Notes: generated by a model not told the origin, from the letters alone. DNA of 64,000 nucleotides from Nostoc sp. C052 (GCF_013393905.1 NZ_CP040272.1:1116001-1180000); one strand, 5' to 3'. Shown: positions 34,279 to 43,433, numbered from the stretch's first letter. Numbers and translations are program-made.

Positions 34279-35532
34279 CTAGGGTTTCCAACCTGTGAGC
34301 AAATTCGGGTAAGCCGTTGGTGTGGGGAAAATTTTCTGCAAACCAGCTTGACGCTCTTGTGGCTTTTCTTTGCTTATGTTCCAGAGGGATTCATAGAAAA
34401 AGAAAGAGACTCCGGCGAAATTGCGATCGCGGATTTTTTGCACTTGTGTCTGAATCTGCTGCATCGATACGGATTTGTTTTTCAATCCAGCTAAAATACC
34501 CACACTTACGGGAATATGGCTCTTGGCTGCTTTCACTTCTGGATACTCTAATTCACTAACAAAAACATTCAAGTCATCACGATATATCTGCAAAACTAAG
34601 TCTTCAATAATTCCTAGCCGTTCCCATTTTTGCCAGTCTGCTAAAAAGAAGTTGTAGGAAAAACGTTGAGGATTAGGAGCAACAGAAACGAGGCAATTTT
34701 TTTTAGTAGCTTTGATGGTTGTGAAAACCAGTTTCATAAACTCAGTGATTTTATTAGCTCTCCAACTTACCCATTCTGGATCTTGAGAGTTTTTGGGGGG
34801 AGCTTTACCACGGTGTTCTTTTTTGTAAAGTGCCACTGTATAAGCATCGTATCCTAATTCTGATGGTAAGCCAAAATGGTCATCAAGTTGAATACCATCA
34901 ATATTGTAGTTTCTAACAATTTCAACGATTAAATCTTGAATGAACTGTTGTACTTCTGGGCGAAAGGGATTTAGCCAAACGCGATTATCATTCCCATCTT
35001 TGACAATCCGAGTTCCATCGCGGCGACTTGTGAGCCATTGGGGACGATTTTTAGCTAAGAGAGAATCCGCTGGTGCCATGAAGCCAAATTCAAACCAGGG
35101 AATCACTGTTAACCCTTTTTGATGTCCCACATCGACAATTTCTTTGAGGATATCTCGCCCTTGCAGTCCAGGTGTGGGATCGAGCGATCGCCCGATAACT
35201 TTGGCTGCTACTTTGCTAGGATACAACGTATATCCCCAATTCCACACCGCCGGATAGATGGTGTTAAAATTGAGTTCATCAAGGCGTTGCAAAGATCCCT
35301 TGAGGCGATCGCGCTCAAATAATACATCACTATCAATATTTGTTAACCATACTCCCCTTAACTCAGATGCAGGCGTTGGCGGTAGATTAACTTGAGCCTT
35401 CAAGGGGAATGATAGCATCAGCGTACTTACCACACCCAAGGCAAGCATAACAACAAACAAAAGAGACTTTCTGCTTTGGCGAATATTCCACCAAAAAGGA
35501 AACTCAACACACCACTTTACAAACCTTTTCAT
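34279..35532 (-). CDS. GHL10/DUF187 family glycoside hydrolase-like protein, exported
   Basis: This 417-residue protein starts with a basic segment and a hydrophobic helix at about 25-45, a signal peptide or anchor. The catalytic-type domain (about 58-370) begins ELRGVWLTNIDSD and continues with the TIM-barrel pieces LNFNTIYPAVWNWGYTLYPS, LTVIPWFEFGFMAP, WLNPFRPEVQQFI, YNIDGIQLDDHFG and ISVAPNPQRF. The Glu in PWFEF and the paired Asp in QLDDHF are the likely active-site acids of the family. Members are thought to act on cell-wall or extracellular polysaccharide. The substrate here is unknown. The gene stands alone and faces the M50 gene convergently. Confidence 0.88.
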   Translation of the reverse strand: MKRFVKWCVEFPFWWNIRQSRKSLLFVVMLALGVVSTLMLSFPLKAQVNLPPTPASELRGVWLTNIDSDVLFERDRLKGSLQRLDELNFNTIYPAVWNWGYTLYPSKVAAKVIGRSLDPTPGLQGRDILKEIVDVGHQKGLTVIPWFEFGFMAPADSLLAKNRPQWLTSRRDGTRIVKDGNDNRVWLNPFRPEVQQFIQDLIVEIVRNYNIDGIQLDDHFGLPSELGYDAYTVALYKKEHRGKAPPKNSQDPEWVSWRANKITEFMKLVFTTIKATKKNCLVSVAPNPQRFSYNFFLADWQKWERLGIIEDLVLQIYRDDLNVFVSELEYPEVKAAKSHIPVSVGILAGLKNKSVSMQQIQTQVQKIRDRNFAGVSFFFYESLWNISKEKPQERQAGLQKIFPTPTAYPNLLTGWKP

Positions 35533-35715
35533 TTGGCTACAGACATCATCAACTTATGAACAATTAGCATGAATAGCGATCGTTTCGATTGTAAGTGCTA
35601 AAACAATCGCCTTTTTGGTCTGGGTTGTGAATATCTCCAAAAGATTATATAGCGGTTCCCATTCAAATGAGGTACAAGATTACACCGCAAGGTGTAGGGT
35701 CACGGCATGCCCATA

Positions 35716-35964
35716 GGTGTCAACCTAAACTGGAAATAGCTTATCTGTTGGCTTCCATACCCGCCCGGAAATAAATTAATGAGTAATAAGTAATACCCAT
35801 TACTTATTACTCATTACTTATTACTTCAAAAATAAATTTTCGGGCTAATAGCTTAAGTCTACTGAAGTAGACTGGAGATTTTTAGTCATCTTTCAGATGA
35901 CTTTAGCGATGAGACGGGAATTGAAATTCCCGGCGGACAAGCGGTTTCGCGTTAAGTTGACACC
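35716..35964. repeat. GGTGTCAACTTAA miniature element, copy 2 (long form)
   Basis: The ends are GGTGTCAACCTAAA at 35716 and GTTAAGTTGACACC to 35964, with a one-base mismatch in the inverted repeat. Interior blocks such as TGGAAATAGCTTAT, TTGGCTTCCAT, CTACTGAAGTAGAC and CAGATGACTTTAGC match the copy at 45156 in reverse orientation. An extra ~50 bases of AT-rich palindrome (ATTACTTATTACTCATTACT) are inserted. The rest of the 540-base gap upstream of the GHL10 gene shows no gene. Confidence 0.85.
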
Positions 35965-35975
35965 AGTGGCAAGAT

Positions 35976-36017
35976 GCCCACCCCACAATATTGGATAATT
36001 TATTTCTTGGAATTCCC
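35976..36017. repeat. Half copy of the GGGACTTCC/GAGTTCCC element
   Basis: GCCCACCCCACAATATTGGA through TTGGAATTCCC matches the right half of the complete element at 51252-51345. It starts 12 bases beyond a GGTGTCAACTTAA element. Confidence 0.65.
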
Positions 36018-36072
36018 TAATTGCCGTAACTTTACTGCGATACCCAAAATACTAAGTATCACGGCAGATAGT

Positions 36073-37467
36073 TCACGTTTCCCCACCAACTACTACATCT
36101 CGAATTCGGAGACTAGGGCCACCACAACCTACCGACAAGCCATTTTGTCCTCCCTTACCACAACCGCCGGATTCATCCCAGTAAAAATCATCACCAAGGG
36201 CCTCAATATCCGCTAACGTTTGGAATACGTTTCCTGAAAGCGTTACATCCCGCACTGGTTCAGCAATTTTGCCGTTCCTAATCATCCATGCTTCCCCAGC
36301 GCTAAAGGTGAACATTTCCCCATTGGTCATCCCACCTAACCAATTACGGGCATACACTCCTTCTTTGATATCGGTGAATAAATCTGCAACTGGCGTTTTA
36401 CCCCGTTCAATCCAGGTATTTGTCATCCGCACAATGGGAGTAAAGTGATAGTTGAGACAGCGAGCGTTCCCCGTAGGCGCTTCCTCCAATTTGCCAGCAG
36501 TTTCACGAGAATGTAAACGTCCAACTAAAACCCCATCTTTAATTAGTTGAGTAGTGGTAGCAGGTGTGCCTTCATCGTCGTAAAAATAGCTACCACGATG
36601 TCCCTCTGGAGACGCGCCATCAAAAATTTGGAGTTCTTCTGGGCCAAACCGCCGTCCAATGGTCATAACTTCCAGCAGATCGGGGTTTTCGTAAGCCATA
36701 TCAGCCTCAGAAAGATGTCCAAAGGCTTCGTGGACGAATAAACCCGTGAGAATTGGGTCAATGACTACGGTGTAAGTATTACCTTTCACCGATGGCAGAG
36801 ATAAAGCGGCGATCGCTCTTTGAGCTGCACCTTTTACCTGTTCATCCAAATCAGTTAAATCTTCGTAAGCTTTGCGAGAGCCAGTAGTTTCTCGTCCAGT
36901 TTGGACAGTTTCGCCATTTCTGGCGGTAGCGGCAAAGCGCATTTCCATATCCACCCAAGATTGCTCGATCAAAGTACCTTCTGAGGTAGCGATGATCACT
37001 TTTTGGGCGCTATCACCGTAACGTACTGAAGTAGTCGTAATTCGCCGATCAACACTTTTGAGCAATTCGGCATAGCGATCGCACAACTGTTTTTTCTGTG
37101 AAAGTGCGATATTTCGGGGATCTGAACCTTTTAGAGGGAGAATGCACACTGCTTGCACCGGGTCAATGGGTGCAAGTAAAGTTTCTTCATCACCAACCAT
37201 CCGCGCAGCTGCGATCGCTTCTTCAATCCGATCTTGGATTGTTGCCAGTTGGTTAAAGCAGCTTAACCCCCATCCGCCTTTATAACAAGCACGAATATGA
37301 CCACCAATGGAGATGCCTTCACTGAGAGTTTCTACCTTGTCGCCACGCAACAAGATATCAGTCCCTTCTGCTTCTTCAAGGCGAATCATTAGATAATCTA
37401 CACGCCCACTGTAGCGGGCAATGAGGTCAGAAAGTAAATTTTGAGCGTCAGCAAGTGTAGTCGGCAT
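36073..37467 (-). CDS. tldD: TldD-family metalloprotease
   Basis: The 464 residues match TldD, which with PmbA/TldE forms a heterodimeric protease that degrades unfolded peptides and matures some peptide antibiotics. The metal site is VHEAFGHLSEAD with His246, Glu247 and His251 (HExxxH). Before it comes the family region TVVIDPILTGLF, and after it GSYFYDDEGTPA, LHSRETAG and the C-terminal glycine-rich GCGKGGQNGL / VGCGGPSLRIRDV with a likely third ligand Cys. No PmbA gene is seen in the window. The gene stands alone. Confidence 0.93.
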   Translation of the reverse strand: MPTTLADAQNLLSDLIARYSGRVDYLMIRLEEAEGTDILLRGDKVETLSEGISIGGHIRACYKGGWGLSCFNQLATIQDRIEEAIAAARMVGDEETLLAPIDPVQAVCILPLKGSDPRNIALSQKKQLCDRYAELLKSVDRRITTTSVRYGDSAQKVIIATSEGTLIEQSWVDMEMRFAATARNGETVQTGRETTGSRKAYEDLTDLDEQVKGAAQRAIAALSLPSVKGNTYTVVIDPILTGLFVHEAFGHLSEADMAYENPDLLEVMTIGRRFGPEELQIFDGASPEGHRGSYFYDDEGTPATTTQLIKDGVLVGRLHSRETAGKLEEAPTGNARCLNYHFTPIVRMTNTWIERGKTPVADLFTDIKEGVYARNWLGGMTNGEMFTFSAGEAWMIRNGKIAEPVRDVTLSGNVFQTLADIEALGDDFYWDESGGCGKGGQNGLSVGCGGPSLRIRDVVVGGET

Positions 37468-37859
37468 TTCCAGGTAGTCACAATGACGAACTGCATTTAT
37501 TTTGCAATTATTTGGGGAATTTCTGCTAATTAATTATTATGAGGGACTAGGGATTGGGGATTAGGAACGCAGAGCGAAAATTCCTCTTCTCTGAACCTTG
37601 TCCTCCTCTACACCTGTAACTCTTCAGACCCCGTACCCAGTCCCCAAATCCCCAATACCAAATCCCCAATCCCCAGTCCCCAGTACCCAATCTTTAGCTA
37701 CGGTGGGTAAGAACTGAATGATGTGCTAAGGTAATCATGTGAGAATAAAATTCGGTTGCAGTGTTTGTTTTTAGTATTGACAGGCTTTTCCCTTTTGGTC
37801 TTAACAAGCTTGTCTCCGAAATCTAAATCTCTACACACCTATGATTTTGGAGATAACGC
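37468..37859. other. Intergenic region with G/C-tract repeats and RNA-binding-protein leader
   Basis: The left half holds low-complexity GGGGATTGGGGATTAGG and CCCCAATCCCCAGTCCCC tracts that are partly complementary and could pair. The right half precedes the RRM gene and contains TTGACA at 37777-37782 but no matching -10 box. A long leader before such RNA-binding genes is common and may take part in cold control (inferred). Confidence 0.45.
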
Positions 37860-38183
37860 ATGTCAATTTATGTAGGTAATCTATCCTACGAGGTCACACA
37901 AGAAGACCTCAATTCTGTTTTTGCCGAACACGGTACTGTAAAACGCGTTCAGTTACCTACTGACCGCGAAACAGGCCGTCCACGCGGCTTTGCTTTCGTA
38001 GAGATGGGCACAGAAGCAGAAGAAACAGCTGCCATTGATGCTCTTGATGGTGCTGAGTGGATGGGACGTGACCTTAAAGTGAATAAGGCTAAACCCAAAG
38101 AAGATAGAGGTGGTTCTTTTGGTGGTGGAAACCGTGGCAACAGTGGTGGCGGCGGTGGATACAACAGAAATAGTCGCTACTAA
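37860..38183 (+). CDS. Glycine-rich RRM RNA-binding protein (cyanobacterial Rbp type)
   Basis: This 107-residue protein has one RRM (about 1-80) with RNP2 IYVGNLSY at 3-10 and RNP1 RGFAFVEM near 42-49. A Gly/Asn/Ser-rich tail of about 25 residues (GGSFGGGNRGNSGGGGGY) follows. This layout is that of cyanobacterial Rbp proteins such as RbpA1, which are cold-induced and bind single-stranded RNA. GGAG lies 8 bases before the ATG. A strong intrinsic terminator follows and rpsU lies about 560 bases downstream. The pairing of an rbp gene with rpsU is well known in cyanobacteria. Confidence 0.94.
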   Translation: MSIYVGNLSYEVTQEDLNSVFAEHGTVKRVQLPTDRETGRPRGFAFVEMGTEAEETAAIDALDGAEWMGRDLKVNKAKPKEDRGGSFGGGNRGNSGGGGGYNRNSRY

Positions 38184-38228
38184 ACTTTGAAGATCGCTTT
38201 AAGATCAAAAATTAAGTTTTAACGTCTT

Positions 38229-38256
38229 AAGGGCAGAATCATTATCTGCCCTTTTT
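38229..38256 (+). terminator. Intrinsic terminator of the RRM gene
   Basis: AAGGGCAGA (38229-38237) and TCTGCCCTT (38245-38253) form a perfect 9-bp stem with a 7-base loop, followed by TTTTT. It lies 46 bases after the stop codon of the RRM gene. Confidence 0.92.
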
Positions 38257-38257
38257 G

Positions 38258-38740
38258 CACTCCGGTCTACTGGATGGCGTGGAGGAGGCAGAGGGAGCAA
38301 CGCGAAAAAGTGAGATCCTCGTGAAATAGGCAGGGGAGCAGGGGAGCAGGGGAGCAGGGGGAGTAAAGAGGTATTTTTAGTACTTTTTACTACCGGAATA
38401 GATTGATTATACACCAATACAGTTCAGTTAAGCCCGAAATCCAATGCAAGAGACGTTGCATTGCAACGTCTCTACAGACCTAAAATCAATACCAAAAATC
38501 CTTAACTGAACTGTATTAAATTATACAATTATTTCTCTTTCCCTGCCTCCCCTGCTTACCCATCTCACAAAATCGCATTGCTCCCGAGGTAGAAGGCAGG
38601 AGGCAGTCCCAATGAAACAAGTTTCAAAAGCCTTGAATGAAAGAATAACTGGGGACTGGGGACTGATATTTTTACTCAGCACTCAGCACTTTCAAGGCCT
38701 CCTGCCTTTCTGATTATGCCCAGTACCAATTAAGTAGGAG
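38258..38740. other. Intergenic region with G-rich tandem repeat
   Basis: It contains the AGGGGAGC tandem (four units, 38329-38362), the counterpart of the repeat inside the histidine kinase gene at 13119. An inverted pair (GAGACGTTGCA/TGCAACGTCTC, about 38449-38472) follows. Just before the S21 gene lies CTTTCAAGGCCTCCTGCCTT. No gene is seen. Confidence 0.6.
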
Positions 38741-38746
38741 ATGAAA

Positions 38747-38938
38747 ATGACACAAGTATTTGTGGGTGAAAATGAAGGAATTGAGTCAGCCTTGCGTCGA
38801 TTTAAGAGGGAAGTTTCCAAAGCAGGTATTTTTCCAGATATGAGAAAGCATCGTCACTTTGAAACGCCTTTGGAAAAACACAAGCGTAAAGAAGTCGCGA
38901 GGCACAAACAACGCAAGAGAAATTTCCGTCGTAATTGA
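38747..38938 (+). CDS. rpsU: 30S ribosomal protein bS21
   Basis: I take the second ATG, at 38747 (MTQVFVGENEG, 63 residues), because GGAG sits 6 bases upstream of it and overlaps nothing. The ATG at 38741 abuts the GGAG. The sequence is typical S21: GENEGIESALRRFKREVSKAG, then KHRHFETP and a basic tail KRKEVARHKQRKRNFRR. S21 helps the small ribosomal subunit in initiation. Its position behind an RRM RNA-binding-protein gene is conserved in cyanobacteria. Confidence 0.95.
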   Translation: MTQVFVGENEGIESALRRFKREVSKAGIFPDMRKHRHFETPLEKHKRKEVARHKQRKRNFRRN

Positions 38939-38983
38939 TTTGATCATTAGCGATACTTACAGTGAGCTACGCTAACGCACTGT

Positions 38984-39044
38984 CTCATTAGATTCTTAGC
39001 TGTCGAAAAGGCGATCGCTGTACTCCAAAGAAGAATCTAATGAG
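38984..39044. repeat. 14-bp perfect inverted repeat downstream of rpsU
   Basis: CTCATTAGATTCTT (38984-38997) and AAGAATCTAATGAG (39031-39044) are exact reverse complements separated by 33 bases containing a HIP1 octamer. There is no T-run, so it is not a classical terminator. It may be an mRNA 3' structure or a palindromic repeat. Confidence 0.65.
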
Positions 39045-39174
39045 TAGGTTTATGACCTTCACAAACCTTTCCTGCTATCAGATATCATTCTAAATCTTTT
39101 TGAGTTCCTGCTGTTCTGCATCGGTGAGAATTTCGAGGGATTAGTTAGTTAGAAAATAATTTATAATTAATTTA

Positions 39175-39471
39175 TTAAGTTCTTGTTATGCCAGTGAAAG
39201 GTAACTCCAACTTAGGGCTTAGTTCAGGCGATCGCCTTGGGTATGTTACTGTTGTGCTGCCGTTTGCCAAATTGTCACAGTTTTTGTAAAGCGTCCTGAA
39301 CGGTAGAGGTTCCGTCCCTGTTCTAGCCAATTGGTCGACTGAGGAGAAGAGAGAACTGGGGTTGTTGCTGGTGGAAATGCTTTTATAGTGTGTAATGTTC
39401 AATGCTAAATACAAACTTAAAATACTGAAGCTAACATATAGCCAACGAGTTTGTTTAATTCCGAAAGCCAT
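39175..39471 (-). CDS. Small hypothetical protein with one N-terminal membrane segment
   Basis: The 98-codon frame starts MAFGIKQTRW and has one hydrophobic stretch (LYVSFSILSLYLALNI, about 11-26), then a polar tail with two Cys-free proline-rich segments. It could be a single-pass membrane or secreted protein. No Shine-Dalgarno sequence is visible before the ATG, and I do not recognise a family. It is kept as a possible gene only because nothing else explains the stretch. Confidence 0.35.
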   Translation of the reverse strand: MAFGIKQTRWLYVSFSILSLYLALNITHYKSISTSNNPSSLFSSVDQLARTGTEPLPFRTLYKNCDNLANGSTTVTYPRRSPELSPKLELPFTGITRT

Positions 39472-39801
39472 AGATAATTACTTATTATTGAGCAGTTTGT
39501 TTCAAGATTAGTCACAGCACCAGTATTGATAAAATGACTAGATTTTATGTATAATTTCCAACTTAGTAATGCCAGCTATCAGTTAATTAGCGATCGCATA
39601 CAATTAAAATACTGTGTCATTCCGGCTTACAGCTAATTTTCAGGTAAATAGACCACGCGGTAGGGGCACAGCAACGCTGTGCCCTGACGACTTCGAGATG
39701 CACAGCGCGATCGCCCTTGGCGTCTCGTAGAGAGAAATACGAAGTCCATTTACTTGCCTATTAATTTTGAATTTTGAATTTTGAATTTGGAGCGAAGCGA
39801 C
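39472..39801. other. Intergenic region with inverted repeat copy
   Basis: It contains the second copy of the 62-base GC hairpin repeat (39625-39686, reverse of 10645-10706), part of a GGCGTCTCGTAGAG repeat near 39719, and TTGAATTTTGAATTTTGAAT directly before the Uma2 gene. The left part is AT-rich with no gene. Confidence 0.6.
39625..39686 (-). repeat. Interspersed repeat, copy 2 (first copy at 10645)
   Basis: CTTACAGCT, then CAGGTAAATAGACCACGCGG and the hairpin GGGGCACAGC/GCTGTGCCC, is the reverse complement of the unit at 10645-10706 with a few differences in the loop. Confidence 0.75.
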
Positions 39802-40497
39802 ATGACCACCTTCTTTCGCAGCGATGCAGATTTAGATTTCCCCGATAGCGACGGTAAACCAATGGCAGACAATACCGAACAGTTTCGTTGGATCGTCCTA
39901 ATTAAAGAAAATCTAGAAATTTTATTTGCTAACGAACCTAACGTGTTTGTGGCGGGAGATTTGCTCTGGTTCCCGGTGAAATCGCGCTTAATCTCACCAG
40001 TTGCACCGGATGCAATGGTGGTATTTGGTAGACCAAAGGGACGGCGCGGGTCTTACAAACAGTGGCAAGAAGACAATATTGCCCCACAAGTGGTATGGGA
40101 AATTCTCTCACCCAGCAACAATGCAAATGAGATGGAACGCAAGCTAGAGTTTTACCAAACTTATGGGGTGGAAGAATACTATCAGTATGACCCAGACCGC
40201 TACGAACTCAAAGGTTGGCGCCGTCTTGGTGAACAGTTACTACCAATTGCTCAGATAGATGGATGGACAAGTCCTCTGTTGGGAATTCGGTTTGCAGTGG
40301 GCAACCATGAACTGGTGATTTACCGACCAGATGGGCGGCAATTCTTGAGTTCAGTGGAGTTGGAGCAACGCGCTGAACAAGAACGTCAACGAGCTGAACA
40401 GGAACGTCAACGGGCTGAACAGGCGGAGCAACAATTGCAGGATATGCAGGCGTTGCTTCAGCAGTATCGCGATCGCTTTGGGAAATTAGACCGTTAA
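39802..40497 (+). CDS. Uma2 family (DUF820) putative restriction-fold endonuclease
   Basis: I use the ATG at 39802 (MTTFFRSD, 231 residues), preceded by GGAG. The frame also opens at a TTG seven codons earlier. The Uma2 core has PVAPDAMVVFG (the PD motif), QVVWEILSPSNN (conserved Glu, then SPS) and YGVEEYYQYDPD. The C-terminal 40 residues are repeats of RAEQERQ ending in a coiled coil, common in this family. Uma2 proteins are very abundant in cyanobacteria, have a PD-(D/E)xK fold and no settled function. A second member of the family lies at 60982. Confidence 0.87.
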   Translation: MTTFFRSDADLDFPDSDGKPMADNTEQFRWIVLIKENLEILFANEPNVFVAGDLLWFPVKSRLISPVAPDAMVVFGRPKGRRGSYKQWQEDNIAPQVVWEILSPSNNANEMERKLEFYQTYGVEEYYQYDPDRYELKGWRRLGEQLLPIAQIDGWTSPLLGIRFAVGNHELVIYRPDGRQFLSSVELEQRAEQERQRAEQERQRAEQAEQQLQDMQALLQQYRDRFGKLDR

Positions 40498-40507
40498 CCC
40501 CAAAAAA

Positions 40508-42994
40508 TTAACTCCTCTTAAGCGCAGCACAGGTTAATGGTTGTTGCACCTGAGCAGAAGATGTATCTGCAATTAACTCAATGTTGCCCTGGGCGTTGCG
40601 ATGCCAAGTTGTAGCCTCAACGATCACCTCCGGTAATACGAGGATTTGAGCATTGTTCTCACCCATTTTACGGTATGCAGAGAGATCGCGGATATCAGAC
40701 CAAGTGCGATCGCTCGTGACTTCCTGATTGGGATTTTGCGGCACACCACCCCGTCCCGTTGCCACAAAACGGCTGCCTTGATTGCTGGCGCAGCCTGTGG
40801 TAATTTGCTGCGATGGATCAATTACATTTACTGGCAGTTCCACTAAACCAGAATTTGGATCGACGCCAATGGTATTGATTTGCACATTTCCATTCACACC
40901 TAACTGTGAACTCGCCGTAATATCATTGTCAGGGGTGAGTTGAGTGCGGAATTTTAGTCCAAAGATGCCTTGGGTGGTGATTTGGATATTACCACCCTTG
41001 CCTTGCACTGCATTAGCAATAATATCGCTATTTCCTGAGCCGACGATGATAGGTGCATTGATGCTGATATTACCCCCATTCCCTAAGCCGCCAGCTGTTG
41101 ATGAAATCAGACTATTGTCCCGTAGAAACAACAGGCTGCTGGCGGATAATGCAATATTGCCACCATTACCAGATTCCGTTTGTGCCTGGATAAACCCTTG
41201 ATGATTTAATTGGATGGTATCTGCATTGATGTTAATATTGCCACCATTTCCCCTGCCTTGACTGGTGACACTGACTGTCCCGCTATCCGTCAGCGTCAAC
41301 TTCGGTGTGGTAATGCTCACAGTACCAGCATTGGCTGTGAGTATATCTGGCAGACCAAATCGCTGCCGCAATAACGGATCGGGTCGGAGGGTGGAGGCGT
41401 TAATACTACTATTACTTGCCCGACCTTGACCACTGATTGCGATCGATTCAGTTGCATTGATGCTCAAATCTCCCCCATTTCCGACAAAAAATGCGGTGGC
41501 GGCAATTGCTCCCCCATCCAGAATTTGCAATTTGGCAGTATCTAGTGTTAAGGTTTCGGCATTTCCGGTTGCAAATGTAATTGAGCTAATATTGCTGTAA
41601 AGTCCAGAAGGGCTTTCTCCCGTCACCGTCGTGTTGGTGTTGTGAATTGTCACTTTACCGCTAGTGCCGCTGCCAAAAGTAACCGAAGAAAGTGAGCCAC
41701 CGTTTGATATTAGTAGACTGTTACCATTGATGAAAACATCACCAGCTTTTCCAGTACCTAATGTGGCAGTATTAATGGTGGTAATATTAGCAGGATTAGC
41801 GGGCGAAAAGCCAGACAGTTCGATCGCAGTTGCATCGATGTGAATATTTCCACTGGAAGCTTTTCCAAGGGTTGTGCTATTCAACCCCGCTCCCGACTTG
41901 AGGGTTAGCTGGGGAGTAACGACGCTGATATTCCCACTAGCTGCGATACCCAGAGCTTCACTACGTATCCCGCTTAAAATTGTGCCATCAGTTGTTGTAC
42001 CAATCAAATCAATGGCCTCCGTAGCCTGGAGGTGAATGTCACCGCCAGGGAGATTGCCGAAATTTTGCGCCAGCACCAGAGAGCCATCAGTAAATTGAAT
42101 CTGCCTACCCTGAATTTGCACGGAGCCTGCATTCACCCCGCTGATATCTAATAGCGATCGCTGTGCCAGTTGAATATCGTCAAAGCTTTGTACATCACCA
42201 TATCCCAATGTATAGCCTTGTGCAGTTGGTATCAGGTTGACTAATCCTGCACCCCTTACACTACCCAATTCAACTCGCCCTCTTTCAGCGCTCAAGGTTG
42301 CCCCATTTAGATATAGGTCGCCACCCACTAAAGCTAGGGTATTTCCCGGCTTTACTTGCAGTTTTGTCGCACTGGGAATTCGAGCCAGGGGAGCCAGAGT
42401 CAGTCCACTGGGATTGCTCAAGGAGTGTCCAGTGCCTTGAACGGTGATTGATGCGGGATTGTTGCCCAGTTGCAACCCAATGGGAACATTGATACTCAAT
42501 AACGGGGAAGCTTGAGAATTAATGGCGCTAAACTCAACACCATCAACAAATTTAATACTGTTAGCAGTTGTAGCAATAAATGAACCGCCGATGTTCAGTT
42601 GAGCATTAGCTCCAAAAATTATCCCACTAGGGTTGATCAACAACATACTAATGGGATTGCTGCTATTAATTGTCTGAATTAAGCCATCAATGTGAGATAT
42701 ATTACCACCAGTCACACGGCTAAAGATGGTGGAAATGTTGGGCGTGTTCGCTAAATTAAAGGTAACTGAACCGCCAGTGGGAACCGAAAACTGCTGGAAA
42801 CTGTGAAAGAGATTACTATTGGCGGCACTACCGTTAGTAATGGTAAAGTTATTACCACTTTGAGAGACAGTAGTATTGAGGGTGTTATCAGATGTCACCT
42901 GAGCGATCGCGCAGCGACTCCAAAGGAGTATCGCAAGTAACAGTATTCCTTGAGTTAATGACCCACTTGTGAATAGAAAAGCGATCGCTCTCAT
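40508..42994 (-). CDS. TpsA-like exoprotein with filamentous-haemagglutinin secretion domain
   Basis: The 828-residue protein has a signal peptide (about 1-32, ending CAIAQ). The two-partner-secretion domain (about 35-300) includes VTFNLANTPNISTIFSRVTGG and LLINPSGIIFGANAQLNIGG, the NPNGI-like hallmark. The rest is a beta-helix of repeated short strands rich in Gly, Asn and Ile (such as GGNISINA, GNGGNININADTI). It would be exported by a TpsB outer-membrane partner, which is not in the window. A surface or secreted role is likely. The partner substrate is unknown. C-terminal Cys residues (CASN, CAAL) are few and may form a disulphide. Confidence 0.88.
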   Translation of the reverse strand: MRAIAFLFTSGSLTQGILLLAILLWSRCAIAQVTSDNTLNTTVSQSGNNFTITNGSAANSNLFHSFQQFSVPTGGSVTFNLANTPNISTIFSRVTGGNISHIDGLIQTINSSNPISMLLINPSGIIFGANAQLNIGGSFIATTANSIKFVDGVEFSAINSQASPLLSINVPIGLQLGNNPASITVQGTGHSLSNPSGLTLAPLARIPSATKLQVKPGNTLALVGGDLYLNGATLSAERGRVELGSVRGAGLVNLIPTAQGYTLGYGDVQSFDDIQLAQRSLLDISGVNAGSVQIQGRQIQFTDGSLVLAQNFGNLPGGDIHLQATEAIDLIGTTTDGTILSGIRSEALGIAASGNISVVTPQLTLKSGAGLNSTTLGKASSGNIHIDATAIELSGFSPANPANITTINTATLGTGKAGDVFINGNSLLISNGGSLSSVTFGSGTSGKVTIHNTNTTVTGESPSGLYSNISSITFATGNAETLTLDTAKLQILDGGAIAATAFFVGNGGDLSINATESIAISGQGRASNSSINASTLRPDPLLRQRFGLPDILTANAGTVSITTPKLTLTDSGTVSVTSQGRGNGGNININADTIQLNHQGFIQAQTESGNGGNIALSASSLLFLRDNSLISSTAGGLGNGGNISINAPIIVGSGNSDIIANAVQGKGGNIQITTQGIFGLKFRTQLTPDNDITASSQLGVNGNVQINTIGVDPNSGLVELPVNVIDPSQQITTGCASNQGSRFVATGRGGVPQNPNQEVTSDRTWSDIRDLSAYRKMGENNAQILVLPEVIVEATTWHRNAQGNIELIADTSSAQVQQPLTCAALKRS

Positions 42995-43433
42995 ACCATA
43001 AATCCTACTCTTGTCTTCTAGATATTAGAATTCCCAAAATAGTCACGTCGCTTCTCTACGAGACGCCAAGGGCGAACGCTGCGAATTCAAAATTCAAAAT
43101 TAATGATCCCCATAAATAAATTTAGTTGCTCTGTAAAACCTTCTCTTCTCCTATCGGAGACGCTGCGCGAACCAGAGGCTTCGGGCACTATTCCTCTTGC
43201 CCCTGCCCCAATACTTGTCGGTTAAGGGGAAAGAAAAAACCTTTAACCTTTACCCTTTAACCTTTACCCAAAACCAAATTCCGAGTTGAAAATGCAAAAC
43301 CTGAGCAGTATTGCCCCCTTCCCCCTGCCTCTTTGAAATTCGGTCGATGTCTAAAGCTTTAATACGCCGCAATTTTTTTTGTAACAAACTTATGCAAAGC
43401 TGTAAGAGAAAAATGCCTTGTTAAAGATTATCT
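42995..43433. other. Intergenic region upstream of phosphoglucomutase
   Basis: It contains the TCTCTACGAGACGCC repeat near 43054, a relative near 43155, and the third CAATACT element. The last 110 bases are AT-rich and hold the pgm promoter region. There is no gene. Confidence 0.6.
43209..43313. repeat. CAATACT/AGTATTG miniature element, copy 3
   Basis: It begins CAATACTTGTCGGTTAAGG and ends CCTGAGCAGTATTG. Inside, ACCTTTAACC-type units are repeated (AACCTTTACCCTTTAACC), giving a slightly expanded interior compared with the copy at 23137. Confidence 0.8.
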
